Positions 61,953 through 64,000 of a stretch of DNA of 64,000 nt are shown here, in pieces (the stretch's first letter is position 1; the number at the start of each line of letters is the position of its first letter). The position numbers and the translations under genes are program-made. The stretch lies in assembly GCF_003544835.1 (NCBI RefSeq), contig NZ_CP032099.1, positions 496,001 through 560,000 of the forward strand. The letters run 5' to 3'. The DNA comes from Aliarcobacter skirrowii CCUG 10374. GTDB lineage: Bacteria > Campylobacterota > Campylobacteria > Campylobacterales > Arcobacteraceae. A model generated the notes under the pieces. The model did no database searches, was not told the DNA's origin, and was given only the letters and a program-made list of their open reading frames with translations.

Positions 61953-63860
61953 ATGGCAAAACATCAATTTCAAACAGAAGTAGGGCAACTACTTCACTTA
62001 ATGACACACTCTTTATACTCAAATAAAGAGATTTTTATAAGAGAGCTTGTATCAAATGCTAGCGATGCTATTGATAAATTAAACTATCTAAGACTTACAG
62101 ATGAGAATTTAAAGGAGAGTTTTGCTTCTTGGAAAGGTGAGATTAATATCTCTTTTGATGAGAAAGATAAATCTTTAACTATAGTTGACAATGGTATTGG
62201 TATGAATGAAGATGATATGATAAACTCTATTGGTACTATTGCAAAGAGTGGGACTAAATCTTTTGTTGAAGCACTAACAGGTGATGCAAAAAAAGATTCA
62301 AACTTAATTGGTCAATTTGGAGTTGGATTTTACTCTGTATTTATGGTTGCAGAAAAAGTAGATGTAATCTCTAAAAAAGCTGGTGAAGAGACTGCTTATA
62401 AATGGTCATCAACTGGAACTGGAGAGTTTGATTTATCTGCTTGTACAAAAGAGACAAATGGAACAGTTATCTATATCAAATTAAAAGATGATGAGGTAAG
62501 TGAGTTTGCAAGTAAATATAGAATTAAAAATATAGTTGAAAAATATTCAAACCATATTGCTTATCCAATTTTCTTAAACTATGACGAAGAAGTGACGCAA
62601 ACTTTAAGTGATGAGGATAAAAAAGCTGGAAAAGAAGCTGTTAAAACTATTGAGAGAAAACATGAACAAATAAATGCAGCAACAGCACTTTGGACTCAAG
62701 CAAAAGCTAAATTAAAACAAGAAGATTATAATAGTTTTTATAAATCAATATCTCAAGACTCAAATGATCCATTAGTTACAATTCACACAAAAACAGAGGG
62801 TGTAAATGAGTACACAACTCTATTTTACATTCCAAAAAATGCACCAATGGATATGTATAGAGCAGATTATCAAAGTGGAATTAAACTTTATGTAAAAAGA
62901 GTATTTATAACAGATGATGATAGAGAATTATTACCAACTTACTTAAGATTTGTAAGAGGAATTATTGATAGTGAAGATTTACCACTAAATGTTAGCCGTG
63001 AGATTTTACAAGAGAATAGAATCCTAGCAAATATCAAACAAAGTAGCGTTAAAAAGATTTTAAGTGAGATTAAAAAATTATCAAAAGATGAGGAGAAATA
63101 CTCACAATTTATCTCTCAATATAATCGTGCATTAAAAGAGGGAGTTTATCAAGATTATACAAACAAAGAGTCTATTTTAGAGCTTTTAAGATATAAATCT
63201 ACAAATGATGAGAAAAAATTAACTTCATTAGAAGATTATAAACAAAGAGCAAATAGTGAACAAAAAGCTATTTACTATATTGTTGGAGATAATGAAAAAG
63301 TTTTAAGAAACTCTCCTTTAATCGAAAGCTACAAAAAAAATGGAATTGAAGTTTTAATCTTAGATGATAAAGAGATAGATGAGATCGTAACTCCAACAAT
63401 TGGTGCATTTAAAGAGTGGCAATTTAAAGATGTTACAACTTGTGAAGCTCCAAAATCACAAATTAGTGAAGAGGAGAAAAAAGAGCAAGATGAGAAATAT
63501 AAAGATATAGTTGTAAAAATCAAAGAGAAACTAAAAGATGAGGTAAAAGATGTAAAACTTACTTCAAGACTTGATAGTTTTGCCTCTTGTATTACAAAAG
63601 ATGAGCAAGATGCACAAATGGCTGCTATGGCTCATATGTTTAAAGCAATGGGACAAGATGTTCCAGAGATTAAACCAATTTTAGAGATAAATCCAAATCA
63701 TGAGATAGTTCAAAAACTAAATCTTACAAAAGATGAAGAGCTTATTGAAGATATTGCTTGGATTTTACTAGATTTAGGAAAAATTAGTGAAGGAATGGAT
63801 ATAAGCGATAGAGTTGCATTTACTCAAAGACTTACAAAAATAACTGCAAAATCTCTATAA
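61953..63860 (+). CDS. htpG: Molecular chaperone HtpG (Hsp90)
   Basis: A 635-residue Hsp90. The N-terminal ATP domain has IFIRELVSNASDAIDKLNYL, VDNGIGMNEDDM, GTIAKSGTKSF and IGQFGVGFYSVFMVA. The middle domain has LPLNVSREILQENRIL, with the catalytic Arg region, and the C-terminal dimerisation domain is complete (motifs quoted in parts). The frame opens at TTG 61887, but ATG 61953 has AAAAGGAG 8 bases upstream and the normal start MAKHQFQTEVGQLL. Confidence 0.97.
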   Translation: MAKHQFQTEVGQLLHLMTHSLYSNKEIFIRELVSNASDAIDKLNYLRLTDENLKESFASWKGEINISFDEKDKSLTIVDNGIGMNEDDMINSIGTIAKSGTKSFVEALTGDAKKDSNLIGQFGVGFYSVFMVAEKVDVISKKAGEETAYKWSSTGTGEFDLSACTKETNGTVIYIKLKDDEVSEFASKYRIKNIVEKYSNHIAYPIFLNYDEEVTQTLSDEDKKAGKEAVKTIERKHEQINAATALWTQAKAKLKQEDYNSFYKSISQDSNDPLVTIHTKTEGVNEYTTLFYIPKNAPMDMYRADYQSGIKLYVKRVFITDDDRELLPTYLRFVRGIIDSEDLPLNVSREILQENRILANIKQSSVKKILSEIKKLSKDEEKYSQFISQYNRALKEGVYQDYTNKESILELLRYKSTNDEKKLTSLEDYKQRANSEQKAIYYIVGDNEKVLRNSPLIESYKKNGIEVLILDDKEIDEIVTPTIGAFKEWQFKDVTTCEAPKSQISEEEKKEQDEKYKDIVVKIKEKLKDEVKDVKLTSRLDSFASCITKDEQDAQMAAMAHMFKAMGQDVPEIKPILEINPNHEIVQKLNLTKDEELIEDIAWILLDLGKISEGMDISDRVAFTQRLTKITAKSL

Positions 63861-63863
63861 AAG

Positions 63864-63894
63864 TTTAAAAGCCCAAAATAATTGGGCTTTTAAA
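63864..63894 (+). terminator. Terminator after htpG
   Basis: TTTAAAAGCCCAA (63864-63876) pairs perfectly with TTGGGCTTTTAAA (63882-63894) around a 5-base loop: a 13-bp stem, 3 bases past the stop. Confidence 0.8.
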
Positions 63895-63944
63895 ACAATA
63901 TTTAGATAGAATATAAACTTTATAATTATTCTATTAGGAAGTTT

Positions 63945-64000
63945 ATGGAACAGTTTATCCAAGATTGGGGCTATATAGCTCTTTTTTTATACTCATTTGG
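63945..64000 (+). CDS. DedA-family membrane protein, 5' end only
   Basis: ATG 63945 follows AGGAAG and opens a frame running off the window: MEQFIQDWGYIALFLYSFG. A helix ending in FLYSFG after WGYIAL is how DedA/SNARE-associated proteins (undecaprenyl-phosphate recycling or membrane homeostasis) commonly begin. Only 18 residues are visible, so the call is tentative. Confidence 0.5.
   Translation, partial: MEQFIQDWGYIALFLYSF

Overview
The window is AT-rich (clearly under 30% GC by eye), densely coded, and has the gene content and gene order of a Campylobacterota chromosome. Several markers point to Arcobacter/Aliarcobacter: a ciaB gene with the conserved WADVDRAW and LYVGRPAL segments, a CetA/CetB-like energy-taxis pair, HspR with a HAIR operator, CcoG, a FabL-type enoyl reductase, and the block birA-parA-parB-atpF'FHAGDC-tolQRAB-pal-cpoB-slyD-fabD-mtnN, which from memory matches the order in Campylobacter jejuni. 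I see no rRNA, tRNA, CRISPR array, insertion sequence or prophage. This looks like core chromosome with a few small accessory pieces.

Layout. 1-705: 3' truncated AEC-family permease (minus). 776-15677: one long plus-strand run for biotin ligation, chromosome partition, F1Fo ATP synthase (no a or c subunit here), the Tol-Pal envelope system, SlyD, FabD and MTA/SAH nucleosidase. 15737-17630: aspartate ammonia-lyase with a half-length asparaginase. 17633-18170: a small divergent module of an XRE regulator and a 59-residue protein, with CCTATAGG operators. 18193-23865: YchJ, Mn-pyrophosphatase, YbdG-like channel, Fe-SOD, an AraC regulator, and leuA behind a leader peptide. 23888-29498 (minus): ureohydrolase, a 46-residue protein, a methyltransferase, a cold-shock protein and a Pst-type phosphate transporter. 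29657-31409: AlkC-type glycosylase, YbaK, a small membrane protein. 31424-36624: EamA exporter, globin, katA plus ankyrin protein, DUF2325, lytic transglycosylase, C-N hydrolase. 36689-43870: two-component pair, CcoG, ProA, an unknown protein, CetB/CetA-like taxis receptor. 43940-54988 (minus): YggS, RseP, PgsA, FabL-like reductase, DapA, M16 peptidase, PyrD, MsbA-like exporter, MurJ, nuclease-like protein. 55141-63860: Fur-family regulator, YbeY, thioesterase, HspR/CbpA, an MnmC-type FAD protein, CiaB, HtpG. A DedA-family gene begins at the right edge.

How the genes work together. The left third is energy coupling: ATP synthase and the proton-driven Tol motor are consecutive. The minus-strand block at 44-55 kb is envelope building: PgsA for phospholipid, FabL for fatty acids, DapA for diaminopimelate/lysine, MurJ for lipid II, MsbA for lipid A, and RseP for membrane proteolysis. 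Oxidative-stress functions are scattered: SodB, KatA with its ankyrin partner, and a Fur/PerR-type regulator.

No large undescribed system is evident. The most promising novelties are small: the XRE/59-residue operator module, a leucine-rich leader peptide using rare CTC codons ahead of a LeuA that lacks its feedback domain, CiaB with an intact zincin motif, long inverted repeats before the Fur-family gene, a HAIR operator, and three genes whose TATAAT box lies so close to ATG that the mRNAs may be leaderless.
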